Both the position numbers and the translations under genes were made by a program. A stretch of 39,708 nucleotides of DNA from Oxalobacteraceae bacterium. Its GTDB lineage: Bacteria; Pseudomonadota; Gammaproteobacteria; Burkholderiales; Burkholderiaceae_D. The stretch is from assembly GCA_947454305.1 (NCBI GenBank), contig CANGJE010000017.1, positions 1-39,708 of the forward strand, given 5' to 3'. Positions within the stretch are counted from its first letter, which is position 1. Each line of letters starts with the position of its first letter. Shown here piece by piece: positions 16,669 through 25,291 of the stretch. The notes under the pieces are model-generated. The model did no database searches. It was given only the letters and a program-made list of their open reading frames with translations, and was not told where the DNA came from.

Positions 16669-17304
16669 GTGTACAGCGTCAAAGAAATTTTCTATACCTT
16701 GCAGGGTGAAGGAGCGCAAACCGGCCGCCCGGCGGTATTTTGTCGCTTTGCCGGTTGCAATCTGTGGTCTGGCCGCGAGGCCGACCGTGCTTCGGCTATT
16801 TGCCAGTTTTGCGATACTGATTTTGTTGGCACCGATGGTGTCTTGGGTGCTAAATACGAATCGGCCGAGGCCTTGGCTGCCGTGATTGATGCGCAGTGGC
16901 CCTCAACCCGTTCGAGCTTGCGGAAGTATGTTGTCTGCACCGGCGGTGAACCTTTGCTACAACTTGATGATGCGCTGATCGCGGCCTTGCATGAACGTGG
17001 ATTCGAAGTGGCGATAGAAACCAATGGCACTCTGGCCGTGCCTGCGGGTGTTGACTGGGTCTGTGTCAGTCCGAAGCAGGGTTCGATGCAGGTGGTTAAT
17101 CAGGGTGATGAAATCAAGGTCGTTATTCCGCAAGCGGCGCAAGATTTAGAGCACTTTGCGGCGATGAACTTCCGCTATCACTTTTTGCAGCCCATGGATG
17201 GGCCAGACAAAGAAAAAAATACTCAACTAGCGATAGACACCTGCAAGCACCATCCGCAATGGCGCTTGTCGATACAAACACATAAATTGCTGCATATACC
17301 CTGA
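16669..17304 (+). CDS. queE: 7-carboxy-7-deazaguanine synthase QueE
   Basis: A radical SAM enzyme that rearranges 6-carboxytetrahydropterin into 7-carboxy-7-deazaguanine, an early step toward queuosine in tRNA. The 211-residue protein has the QueE-specific cluster motif C-x14-C-x2-C with Cys30, Cys45 and Cys48. An additional Cys25 is probably not a ligand. The start is GTG at 16669 with GCGGGAG at 16654-16660 upstream. It is followed after 4 bp by queD, which makes its substrate, so the pair acts in sequence. The CTGGVEP-like SAM motif appears here as CTGGEPL. Confidence 0.94.
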   Translation: MYSVKEIFYTLQGEGAQTGRPAVFCRFAGCNLWSGREADRASAICQFCDTDFVGTDGVLGAKYESAEALAAVIDAQWPSTRSSLRKYVVCTGGEPLLQLDDALIAALHERGFEVAIETNGTLAVPAGVDWVCVSPKQGSMQVVNQGDEIKVVIPQAAQDLEHFAAMNFRYHFLQPMDGPDKEKNTQLAIDTCKHHPQWRLSIQTHKLLHIP

Positions 17305-17308
17305 ACTA

Positions 17309-18222
<914 letters not shown>

Positions 18223-18229
18223 GATTGCT

Positions 18230-19123
18230 ATGACTATGCCTTCACGTCACATCGCTATTATCGCCCCCAGTGGCTATGCCACCGATCAGGCGGCGTATTT
18301 GCGCGCGTTGCAGCACCTGCGTGATTTAGGTCATCAGATTCATGATTTTAGTGCCGCAGATACGCGTTATCAGCGCTTTGCAGCGACCGATGCAGAGCGT
18401 TTAGCTCAACTGCACAATGCCGCTAAACATCCCGACGTTGAGTTGGTGATTGCTTTGCGCGGTGGTTATGGGTTATCGCGCTTATTACCTGATATCGATT
18501 TCGACTTGCTGGCGAATAGCGGCAAGCGTTTTATTGGGCATAGTGATTTCACGGCGATTCACATGGGTTTGTTGACTCAGCAGGCTGTGAGTTTTGCCGG
18601 GCCAATGATTTGCGATGATTTTAGTCGTGCTGACGTGAGTGAATTCACGCACAGTCATTTTTGGCAGGCGCTATCTTCACCCAGTTTTGAAGTGAACGCC
18701 AAAGCCAGCGGTAATCCAGTGATGGAATGCGAAGGCAAACTCTGGGGTGGCAACCTCGCCCTACTGACGCATTTGGTCGGTACCCGCTGGATGCCTAAGG
18801 TAGAGCAGGGTATTCTTTTTGTTGAAGACATCAATGAACATCCCTACCGTATTGAACGAATGATGCTGCAGTTATTGCATGCAGGTGTTTTACAGAACCA
18901 TCGTGCAATTATTTTGGGTGATTTTTCAGCGTATAAATTGACTGATTACGATAATGGCTATGACTTTGCGGCCATGCTGGCCTATCTGCGTAAGCAGATT
19001 CATGTGCCGATTCTGACTGGACTACCTTTCGGTCATGTGCGTGACAAACTGACACTGCCAGTCGGAGCGCATTGCCGTCTCACGTCTAATTCGGAAGCAT
19101 TTAGTCTACATCTGAGCATCTGA
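18230..19123 (+). CDS. ldcA: Muramoyltetrapeptide LD-carboxypeptidase (S66)
   Basis: A cytoplasmic serine peptidase of family S66 that removes the terminal D-Ala from murein tetrapeptides during cell wall recycling. The 297-residue protein has the nucleophile Ser105 in GHSDFTA, the acidic motif VEDINEHPYR near 198-207 and the catalytic His269 in PFGHVRDK. The start at 18230 is chosen over an in-frame ATG at 18161 that lies inside tadA. The protein begins with the expected strand (IAIIAPSG). It is the last gene of the queE run; no clear terminator is seen. Confidence 0.9.
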   Translation: MTMPSRHIAIIAPSGYATDQAAYLRALQHLRDLGHQIHDFSAADTRYQRFAATDAERLAQLHNAAKHPDVELVIALRGGYGLSRLLPDIDFDLLANSGKRFIGHSDFTAIHMGLLTQQAVSFAGPMICDDFSRADVSEFTHSHFWQALSSPSFEVNAKASGNPVMECEGKLWGGNLALLTHLVGTRWMPKVEQGILFVEDINEHPYRIERMMLQLLHAGVLQNHRAIILGDFSAYKLTDYDNGYDFAAMLAYLRKQIHVPILTGLPFGHVRDKLTLPVGAHCRLTSNSEAFSLHLSI

Positions 19124-19259
19124 TACTCGTCTTTGTCTGTCTTCATGCTAGACCGGTGTGCCAGTGATAAACTTTACGACTTCGCTACAGATACGAAACA
19201 CTGAGTGCTCGTATCCAGCGCTATTTTTCTGAGACATGATGGGCCGGAGCCCGCACCGT

Positions 19260-20387
19260 ATGGAAATCAAAACAATAGAATTTGAACGCCCCTTAATGGA
19301 GGGTGGTCGTGGTTTGGCCTCTGCGTGGTCACGCGTGCCTGAGGCCATATCGTCGGATGAACGGCTTCAGCTCAAAGACAAAATTCGTCGCCTGCTGAAA
19401 GAAAAAGGCGCCGTGCTGGTTGCGCATTATTACGTCGATTCAGATCTGCAGGATCTGGCGGAAGAAACTGGCGGGTGTGTTTCGGATTCGCTGGAGATGG
19501 CTCGCTTTGGCCGCGATCACGCCGCTCAAACTTTGGTGGTGGCGGGTGTCCGCTTCATGGGTGAAACAGCAAAAATTCTTTCGCCGAATAAAACGATACT
19601 GATGCCTGATCTGGATGCGACCTGCTCGTTAGATTTGGGTTGCCCTGTGGACGAATTTTCGGCGTTTTGCGATGCGCATCCTGATCGCACCGTCGTTGTT
19701 TACGCCAATACGAGCGCAGCGGTGAAAGCGCGCGCTGATTGGATGATCACCTCGTCGATAGGTTTAGACATCGTCGCGCATTTGCATGCGCAGGGTAAAA
19801 AAATCCTGTGGGCACCTGATCGTCATTTGGGTAGTTACATTCAAAAACAAACCGGCGCTGACATGCTGTTGTGGCAGGGTTCGTGTTTGGTGCATGATGA
19901 ATTCAAAGGAATAGAACTTGAATTACTCAAGCGCGATCATCCGAATGCAAAAATTCTTGTGCATCCTGAGTCACCTGCGTCGGTAGTGGCGTTAGCTGAC
20001 GTAGTGGGCTCAACCTCGCAATTGATCGCTGCCACAACGGCGCTTGATGCGAATGAATTTATTGTGGCTACTGATAATGGCATTTTGCACAAAATGCGCC
20101 AGGCCGCACCGGGTAAAGTATTTATCGAGGCGCCGACGGCTGGTAATAGCGCTACGTGCAAGAGCTGTGCGCATTGCCCTTGGATGGCGATGAACTCACT
20201 GCAAAATCTGGCCGATGTTTTAGAGAGCGGCCGCAATACTATTTCAGTCGATGAAACGATTCGAGCCAAGGCCGTAACGTGCATCGATCGTATGCTCGAT
20301 TTCGCAGCGGCACGAAAAGCAAATGTTCGTCCTTCTGCCGATTTGGCAGCAGAACAAAATTTGTTTGCGGGCCTTGGCCCGGCATGA
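19260..20387 (+). CDS. nadA: Quinolinate synthase NadA
   Basis: A [4Fe-4S] enzyme that condenses iminoaspartate with dihydroxyacetone phosphate to quinolinate in de novo NAD synthesis. Three conserved cysteine blocks are visible: [19 protein letters not shown] and [10 protein letters not shown]. Also present are the [10 protein letters not shown] and PESP segments. The start at 19260 has GGAG at 19246-19249 upstream; ATG codons at 19236 and 19239 are in frame and would add 7-8 residues. The start is therefore uncertain. The 375-residue product is somewhat longer at the N-terminus than E. coli NadA, which is common in betaproteobacteria. Its stop overlaps nadC. Confidence 0.93.
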   Translation: MEIKTIEFERPLMEGGRGLASAWSRVPEAISSDERLQLKDKIRRLLKEKGAVLVAHYYVDSDLQDLAEETGGCVSDSLEMARFGRDHAAQTLVVAGVRFMGETAKILSPNKTILMPDLDATCSLDLGCPVDEFSAFCDAHPDRTVVVYANTSAAVKARADWMITSSIGLDIVAHLHAQGKKILWAPDRHLGSYIQKQTGADMLLWQGSCLVHDEFKGIELELLKRDHPNAKILVHPESPASVVALADVVGSTSQLIAATTALDANEFIVATDNGILHKMRQAAPGKVFIEAPTAGNSATCKSCAHCPWMAMNSLQNLADVLESGRNTISVDETIRAKAVTCIDRMLDFAAARKANVRPSADLAAEQNLFAGLGPA

Positions 20388-21247
20388 GTACGCTGAATAA
20401 TCCGTTTGCGCCTTTTGATGCAGCGCTGTCGCTTGCTTTCGAAGACAACATTTGCGCTGCACTCGCAGAAGATATTGGGTCGGGTGATTGGACGGCGCAA
20501 CTGATTCCAGCATCAGCACATGTCAAAGCGCGAGTGGTGGTGCGCGAACCAGCGGTATTGTGTGGTGCTCCGTGGTTCGAAGCAGTGATGCATCAAGTTG
20601 ATCCTCGAATTTCTATCGCATGGCATGTGGCCGAAGGTGATGCGATGACTGCTGACACTGAGGTGTGTTCCTTGACTGGTCCAGCGCGTGCGCTGATGAC
20701 AGGTGAGCGTGCAGCATTAAATTTTCTTCAGTTGCTATCGGGGGTCGCTACTAACACGCGCGAGTATGTGAATTTGATTCAAGGTACGCGCGCCTCTGTT
20801 CTAGATACACGTAAAACAGTACCTGGCTTACGGCTTGCACAAAAATATGCGGTGCGCGTGGGCGGCGGAAAAAATCAGCGTTTGGCTTTGTACGATGGAA
20901 TTCTCATCAAAGAAAACCACATCGCTGCGGCAGGTAGTATTTCGGCGGCGATGGCAGCGGCGAATGCTTTGAATTCTGGCGTAGGCATTCAAATTGAAGT
21001 TGAATCGCTCGACGAGCTGCAGCAAGCGTTAGATGCTGGTGCAGTATCTATATTGTTAGATAATTTTTCTATAGCGATGTTGCAAGATGCTGTGAAGATA
21101 ACAGCAGGGCGCGCTGTACTCGAAGCATCGGGTGGCATTGCTCGATCAACCATACGCGCGATTGCTGAGACCGGCGTTGATCGCATTTCTATCGGCAGTC
21201 TGACCAAAGACATCAAAGCCACCGATTACTCGCTGCGCGTCGTTTAA
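20384..21247 (+). CDS. nadC: Nicotinate-nucleotide pyrophosphorylase NadC
   Basis: This enzyme converts quinolinate and phosphoribosyl pyrophosphate to nicotinate mononucleotide with loss of CO2. The 287-residue protein starts at ATG 20384, which overlaps the nadA stop (ATGA); an in-frame upstream ATG at 20279 lies inside nadA and is rejected. The conserved [17 protein letters not shown] and IKENH segments carry the basic residues that hold the substrate's carboxylates and phosphates. The beta-barrel region with EVESL and LLDNF follows. It converges on nadB with 35 bp between the stops. Confidence 0.95.
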   Translation: MSTLNNPFAPFDAALSLAFEDNICAALAEDIGSGDWTAQLIPASAHVKARVVVREPAVLCGAPWFEAVMHQVDPRISIAWHVAEGDAMTADTEVCSLTGPARALMTGERAALNFLQLLSGVATNTREYVNLIQGTRASVLDTRKTVPGLRLAQKYAVRVGGGKNQRLALYDGILIKENHIAAAGSISAAMAAANALNSGVGIQIEVESLDELQQALDAGAVSILLDNFSIAMLQDAVKITAGRAVLEASGGIARSTIRAIAETGVDRISIGSLTKDIKATDYSLRVV

Positions 21248-21282
21248 TCAGCGCAGCGTTTGATTAGCTTATAGTCAAATCG

Positions 21283-22902
21283 CTACGACTTGCGCGAACC
21301 AGTTTTACGTTTAGGTGATAACACGGTGGGCAATGCCTTGGGCAGCGTGTCGGGATAGTCCAGGCTGTAATGCAAACCTCGACTCTCACGCCGCGACTTT
21401 GCGCTACGTACAATCAGCGAAGCGACTTCGACCAAATTACGTAACTCCAGCAGATCACGCGTGATGCGGAAGTTTGCATAGTATTCATCAATTTCTTCTT
21501 TCAGCACGGCTAAGCGATGCTGTGCTCGTTCCAACCGCTTGCTGGTGCGAACGATGCCAACAAAATTCCACATGAAGCGACGCAACTCATCCCAGTTTTG
21601 GGTAATGACGACTTCTTCGTCGGCGTTGGTGACACGACTTTCATCCCATGCCGGTAATTTCGTCTGCTTAGGCTTGGCTTGAAGTTCAATATGCTGTGCA
21701 GCTGCGCGGCCCAGCACCACGCACTCTAATAAAGAATTACTCGCTAAACGATTCGCGCCGTGTAGGCCTGTGTAAGCTGTTTCGCCAACAGCATATAAAC
21801 CAGGCAAATCAGTGCGACCGGATAAATCGGTCACGATACCGCCGCAGGTGTAATGGGTCGCTGGGACGATAGGGATAGGTTGTTTTGTAATGTCGATACC
21901 TAGTTCAAGGCAGCGTGCATAAATCGTCGGGAAGTGTTCTTTCAAAAAGTCAGCGGGTTGATGGCTGATATCGAGTTCAACGTAATCTAAGCCGCGTTTT
22001 TTCATTTCAAAGTCAATCGCACGTGCGACGATGTCGCGCGGTGCGAGTTCGGCGCGTTCGTCATGACTGAGCATGAAGCGTTGTCCGGCAGCTGCTCCTG
22101 CAGCAGCAGGCAGCTTGAGTAGTCCACCTTCACCGCGCACAGCTTCGGTAATCAAGAAAGATTTAGCGTAGGGGTGATATAGGCAAGTCGGATGAAATTG
22201 TATGAACTCCATATTCGCAACGCGACAACCAGCACGCCAGGCCATGGCAATGCCGTCACCGGTCGCTGTATCGGGGTTGGTGGTGTAAAGATAGACTTTG
22301 CCTGCACCGCCGGTTGCCAGCACGGTGTGATCGGCGGCGATCGTTTGTACCTGACCTGTGGTGACATCTTGCACGTACAGGCCCATACAATGTGGCGCGC
22401 CGTTGTGCACACCGACCTTGTCTGAGGTGATCAGATCAATTGCATAGTGATGTTCAAGTAGCGTGATATTCGGATGACGACGCACTTGTTCTTCCAACGT
22501 CACTTGCACAGCGTGACCGGTAGCATCTGCTGAGTGAATGATGCGACGTTGGCTATGCCCACCTTCGCGGGTAAGATGAAAGCCCATCTCGGCATCATCA
22601 TCGCGAGTAAACGGTACACCTTGAGCAATTAACCACTCAATCGCAGCGCGACCTTGTTCAACGATGGCGCGGGTCGCTCCTTCATCACACAACCCGGCGC
22701 CTGCGATGAGTGTGTCGCTCACGTGCTGATCATGGCTGTCAGCTGAATCAAGTACGGCAGCAATCCCCCCTTGGGCCCAATCACTGGCACCGTCGCGTAG
22801 CGCGCGCTTGGAAATGACGACGACTTTGCGGTGGTCGGCGAGGTGGAGGGCAACGGACAGGCCAGCAAGGCCGCTACCCACAATGGCAACATCGAAATTC
22901 AT
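21283..22902 (-). CDS. nadB: L-aspartate oxidase NadB
   Basis: An FAD enzyme that oxidises L-aspartate to iminoaspartate, the substrate of NadA. The 539-residue protein has the dinucleotide fold GSGLAGL at residues 9-15, the second FAD segment (ATGGAGKVY), and the succinate-dehydrogenase-like active-site region [15 protein letters not shown]. The C-terminal helical domain follows. It is on the strand opposite nadA-nadC, so the three genes of the pathway are together but not one operon. The C-terminus is basic (KRKTGSRKS). The ATG at 22902 gives a normal N-terminus. Confidence 0.95.
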   Translation of the reverse strand: MNFDVAIVGSGLAGLSVALHLADHRKVVVISKRALRDGASDWAQGGIAAVLDSADSHDQHVSDTLIAGAGLCDEGATRAIVEQGRAAIEWLIAQGVPFTRDDDAEMGFHLTREGGHSQRRIIHSADATGHAVQVTLEEQVRRHPNITLLEHHYAIDLITSDKVGVHNGAPHCMGLYVQDVTTGQVQTIAADHTVLATGGAGKVYLYTTNPDTATGDGIAMAWRAGCRVANMEFIQFHPTCLYHPYAKSFLITEAVRGEGGLLKLPAAAGAAAGQRFMLSHDERAELAPRDIVARAIDFEMKKRGLDYVELDISHQPADFLKEHFPTIYARCLELGIDITKQPIPIVPATHYTCGGIVTDLSGRTDLPGLYAVGETAYTGLHGANRLASNSLLECVVLGRAAAQHIELQAKPKQTKLPAWDESRVTNADEEVVITQNWDELRRFMWNFVGIVRTSKRLERAQHRLAVLKEEIDEYYANFRITRDLLELRNLVEVASLIVRSAKSRRESRGLHYSLDYPDTLPKALPTVLSPKRKTGSRKS

Positions 22903-23215
22903 GAATAAGACCGGTGATTAGGAACGTTAGGGGCGTGAAGGCTAGAACTATAGGCTATTTGGTATGACTTCGTGCTCGCAGGTCCGTTTAAGGGATGAGC
23001 ATGAATGCGTGTCATCGTGTCATTTGAATGTCTTGCGTTCGATCTATATCAAATTCCCGAGCGACATGGAAGGAGTGTGATAATTTTTTCAAGTATAATC
23101 GCGACCACGTTGAGATTCGAGTAGCAGTGGTGCAGGGCTTTCTGTAATTCCTTACTTGGTTGAGACGCTTTTCTGGCGGTATCCCCGCCGTAACCGAACT
23201 AAGATAGGAAGTAAG
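22903..23215 (+). promoter_or_regulatory. Cold-shock gene promoter region and structured leader
   Basis: This 313-bp stretch holds no gene. Two candidate -10 boxes precede the cold-shock gene: GATAAT at 23079-23084 with TG at 23076-23077 (extended -10), and TATAAT at 23094-23099. Neither has a good -35. Transcripts would have a 5' leader of about 110-130 nt, which is typical for cold-shock mRNAs. A hairpin GGCGG-TATCC-CCGCC at 23175-23189 lies 16 nt before the AGGA ribosome site at 23206-23209. It may act in temperature-dependent translation, by analogy with cspA. Confidence 0.5.
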
Positions 23216-23419
23216 ATGGCAACAGGTACTGTGAAGTGGTTCAACGATGCAAAGGGATTTGGCTTCATTACTCCCGATGAAGGTGGCGAAGATCTGTTCG
23301 CGCACTTTTCCGCAATTCAGTCGCAAGGCTTTAAATCATTGGCGGAAAACCAGCGTGTCAAGTTCGACGTAACGTCGGGACCTAAAGGCAAGCAAGCTTC
23401 GAACATCCAAGTAGTATAA
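23216..23419 (+). CDS. cspA: CspA-family cold-shock protein
   Basis: A 67-residue single-domain cold-shock protein that binds single-stranded nucleic acid and melts RNA structure. RNP1 is KGFGFI at residues 13-18 and RNP2-like DLFAHF is at 26-31; the WFN aromatic patch is at 8-10. The start at 23216 has AGGA at 23206-23209 and yields the normal length. An in-frame ATG at 23156 would add 20 residues from the leader and is rejected. It is monocistronic with its own terminator. Which csp paralogue it is cannot be told, so the symbol is generic. Confidence 0.95.
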   Translation: MATGTVKWFNDAKGFGFITPDEGGEDLFAHFSAIQSQGFKSLAENQRVKFDVTSGPKGKQASNIQVV

Positions 23420-23426
23420 GTAAGTT

Positions 23427-23450
23427 AAGCCCCGGTAACCCCGGGGCTTT
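23427..23450 (+). terminator. Rho-independent terminator after the cold-shock gene
   Basis: 9-bp stem AAGCCCCGG (23427-23435) and CCGGGGCTT (23441-23449) with a 5-nt loop, followed by a short T-rich tract (TTTACTTT). Confidence 0.9.
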
Positions 23451-23525
23451 TACTTTATGTAGTAGGTCATTGATAGTCAGTCGTTCAGTTGTTCAGCAGT
23501 CCAGTCTTCCATTCCAGTCTTTTCC

Positions 23526-24428
23526 TTACTTTTTCCAATAATTCTCCTCCGCGAATGCGCGCCTGAGAAAATCCACGAACACTCGTATTCGCAGCGGCAA
23601 GTGCTGGCGCTGAGCGAAGACAGCATAAATATCATTGCCCGGAGCTGAGAATTGGTCGAGCACCGTCTCTAGCGTGCCTGATTCAATCTCTTTACCCACT
23701 TCCCACATAGAGCGCCAAGCTAAGCCTTTACCGGCGAGCGCCCAGTCGTGCAGCACCGTACCGTCATTGCACACCATGTTGCCGCCTACTTTGAGGGTGA
23801 CGCTTTTACCTGCTTGCCTGAACGTCCATCCGCGCTGGCTGCCAGCGCTGGAAATCGCCAGGCAGTTATGGCGCGACAAATCATCCGGTGCGGTGGGGCG
23901 ACCGTGTTTACGAAAATAGTCCGGTGAACCGACCACCACGCGTTGATTGTCGGCGAGCTTGATACCGATCAGGCTCGAATCGGATAAGTCAGCGATACGA
24001 ATGGCGATGTCGACGCCTTCGCCGATAAGGTCAACCACACGATCATTCAGATTTAAGGTGACGGTGACATCTCTGTGCTCGGCCAGAAATGACGGAATCA
24101 GCGGCGCCACGATCTGCCGACCAAATCCCGCTGGAGCCGATACGCTCAAGTGGCCACTAGGGCGAGCGCTGCGCTCCGAGGCTTGTGCTTCAGCGTTTTC
24201 GAGGTCTTGCAGTATGCGTTGGCAATTCTCCAGGAAGGCGATTCCCTCGGTGGTCAGGACGATTTTGCGGGTGGTTCTTTGCAAGAGTTTGACGCCAAGC
24301 CGCGCTTCTAATGCGTCCAGCCGACGGCTGATCACTGCGGGCGCAATGCCTTCAGCTCGCGCGGTCGCAGACAAGCTGCCGCGTGCGGCTACGTCCACGA
24401 AGGTGGAAATCTGTTTGAATTGATCCAT
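23526..24428 (-). CDS. LysR-family transcriptional regulator
   Basis: A 300-residue LysR-type regulator. The winged helix-turn-helix is at about residues 1-60 (FVDVAARGSLSATARAEG... SRRLDALEARLG). The effector-binding domain covers about 90-290. It resembles the large group of CrgA/DmlR-like regulators that often control a neighbouring gene. The next genes are marC (same strand, upstream) and a cold-shock gene (convergent), so no obvious divergent target is present. Its own upstream region holds a 19-bp dyad that could be its operator. The effector is unknown. Confidence 0.9.
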   Translation of the reverse strand: MDQFKQISTFVDVAARGSLSATARAEGIAPAVISRRLDALEARLGVKLLQRTTRKIVLTTEGIAFLENCQRILQDLENAEAQASERSARPSGHLSVSAPAGFGRQIVAPLIPSFLAEHRDVTVTLNLNDRVVDLIGEGVDIAIRIADLSDSSLIGIKLADNQRVVVGSPDYFRKHGRPTAPDDLSRHNCLAISSAGSQRGWTFRQAGKSVTLKVGGNMVCNDGTVLHDWALAGKGLAWRSMWEVGKEIESGTLETVLDQFSAPGNDIYAVFAQRQHLPLRIRVFVDFLRRAFAEENYWKK

Positions 24429-24473
24429 GGCGACTGACCCGACATCACTCCATCAGGGTGCTATTTATGACTA

Positions 24474-24492
24474 AAACGCAATAATAGCGTTT
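24474..24492. promoter_or_regulatory. Dyad upstream of the LysR gene, candidate operator
   Basis: AAACGC at 24474-24479 and GCGTTT at 24487-24492 form a perfect 6-bp dyad around the AT-rich centre AATAATA. It lies 46-64 nt upstream of the LysR start and fits the size of a LysR recognition site. Autoregulation is inference. Confidence 0.45.
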
Positions 24493-24536
24493 ACAAGGTC
24501 GGTTATAAGCACTTTGAGCGTCTTAATGCGATAGCC

Positions 24537-25154
24537 TTAGGGGCTGACTCCGTTCAGACCATGAATGTAGCTGGTGATGCCCGCCAACAGCATTTCGATA
24601 GCCAAAGCCGTCAGGATGAGTCCCATCAGGCGCTCAAAGGCAGTAATTACGGCAGGCCCTAGTGCTTTGAGCAGACGTTCAGCTGAAAGCAGCACCATCA
24701 ACCAAACCGCTGCCACCATCATCAGCGCAATAACGTATAACCACATACTCATGCGGTGACTGGTAGAAAATAATAAGACGGTCACCAGTGCTGATGGGCC
24801 AGCCAGCCCGGGAATGGCTAAGGGAACGATGAGTGGTTCGCCGCCATGTTCAGGAGCAGGCCCAAAAATACCCCCACCACTGGGAAAAACCATTTTTAAA
24901 GCGATCAGGAAAAGAATCACGCCGCCACCAATACGCAAGGAAGTCGAACTGAGCTGCAGCGCTTCCAAAAAATAGCGGCCTCCAAACATGAATACCAACA
25001 GCAAAAAAAAGGCGATCAGACATTCGCGAACCACCACTCGCGAGCGGCGTTCGGGTTTCACGTGGGCTAACGTGCTGATAAACAAGGGAACATTGCCGAA
25101 CGGGTCAGTGACTAGCAGCAGTAAAACAAAGGTCTGAAAAAAATTTTCAGTCAC
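24537..25154 (-). CDS. MarC-family integral membrane protein
   Basis: A 205-residue inner membrane protein of the MarC/YhgN (UPF0056) family, with about six transmembrane helices. The N-terminus FVLLLLVTDPFGNVPLF and the middle LAIPGLAGPSALVTVLLF are typical of the family, which has no proven function (an early link to multiple antibiotic resistance was not upheld). It is followed on the same strand by the LysR gene after 108 bp and is divergent from the IorB-like gene, with 137 bp between starts. Confidence 0.9.
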   Translation of the reverse strand: MTENFFQTFVLLLLVTDPFGNVPLFISTLAHVKPERRSRVVVRECLIAFFLLLVFMFGGRYFLEALQLSSTSLRIGGGVILFLIALKMVFPSGGGIFGPAPEHGGEPLIVPLAIPGLAGPSALVTVLLFSTSHRMSMWLYVIALMMVAAVWLMVLLSAERLLKALGPAVITAFERLMGLILTALAIEMLLAGITSYIHGLNGVSP

Positions 25155-25291
25155 GAGCTTTCCTAATCCGTGTCTCGTTAGCAGGGGTTATTAGTCTCGA
25201 CTGCGATAGGCCGATTGCAGAAGTTTTATGAGTCTTTTCTTAAGATCGGCTAGCATTCGGTCTGTTCACCTTAACCATTGAGGATGTAGTC

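Noticed and set aside
23156..23215. Longer cold-shock protein starting at 23156
   Set aside because: The extra 20 residues are not found in the family and would translate the leader hairpin. The ATG at 23216 has a good ribosome site.
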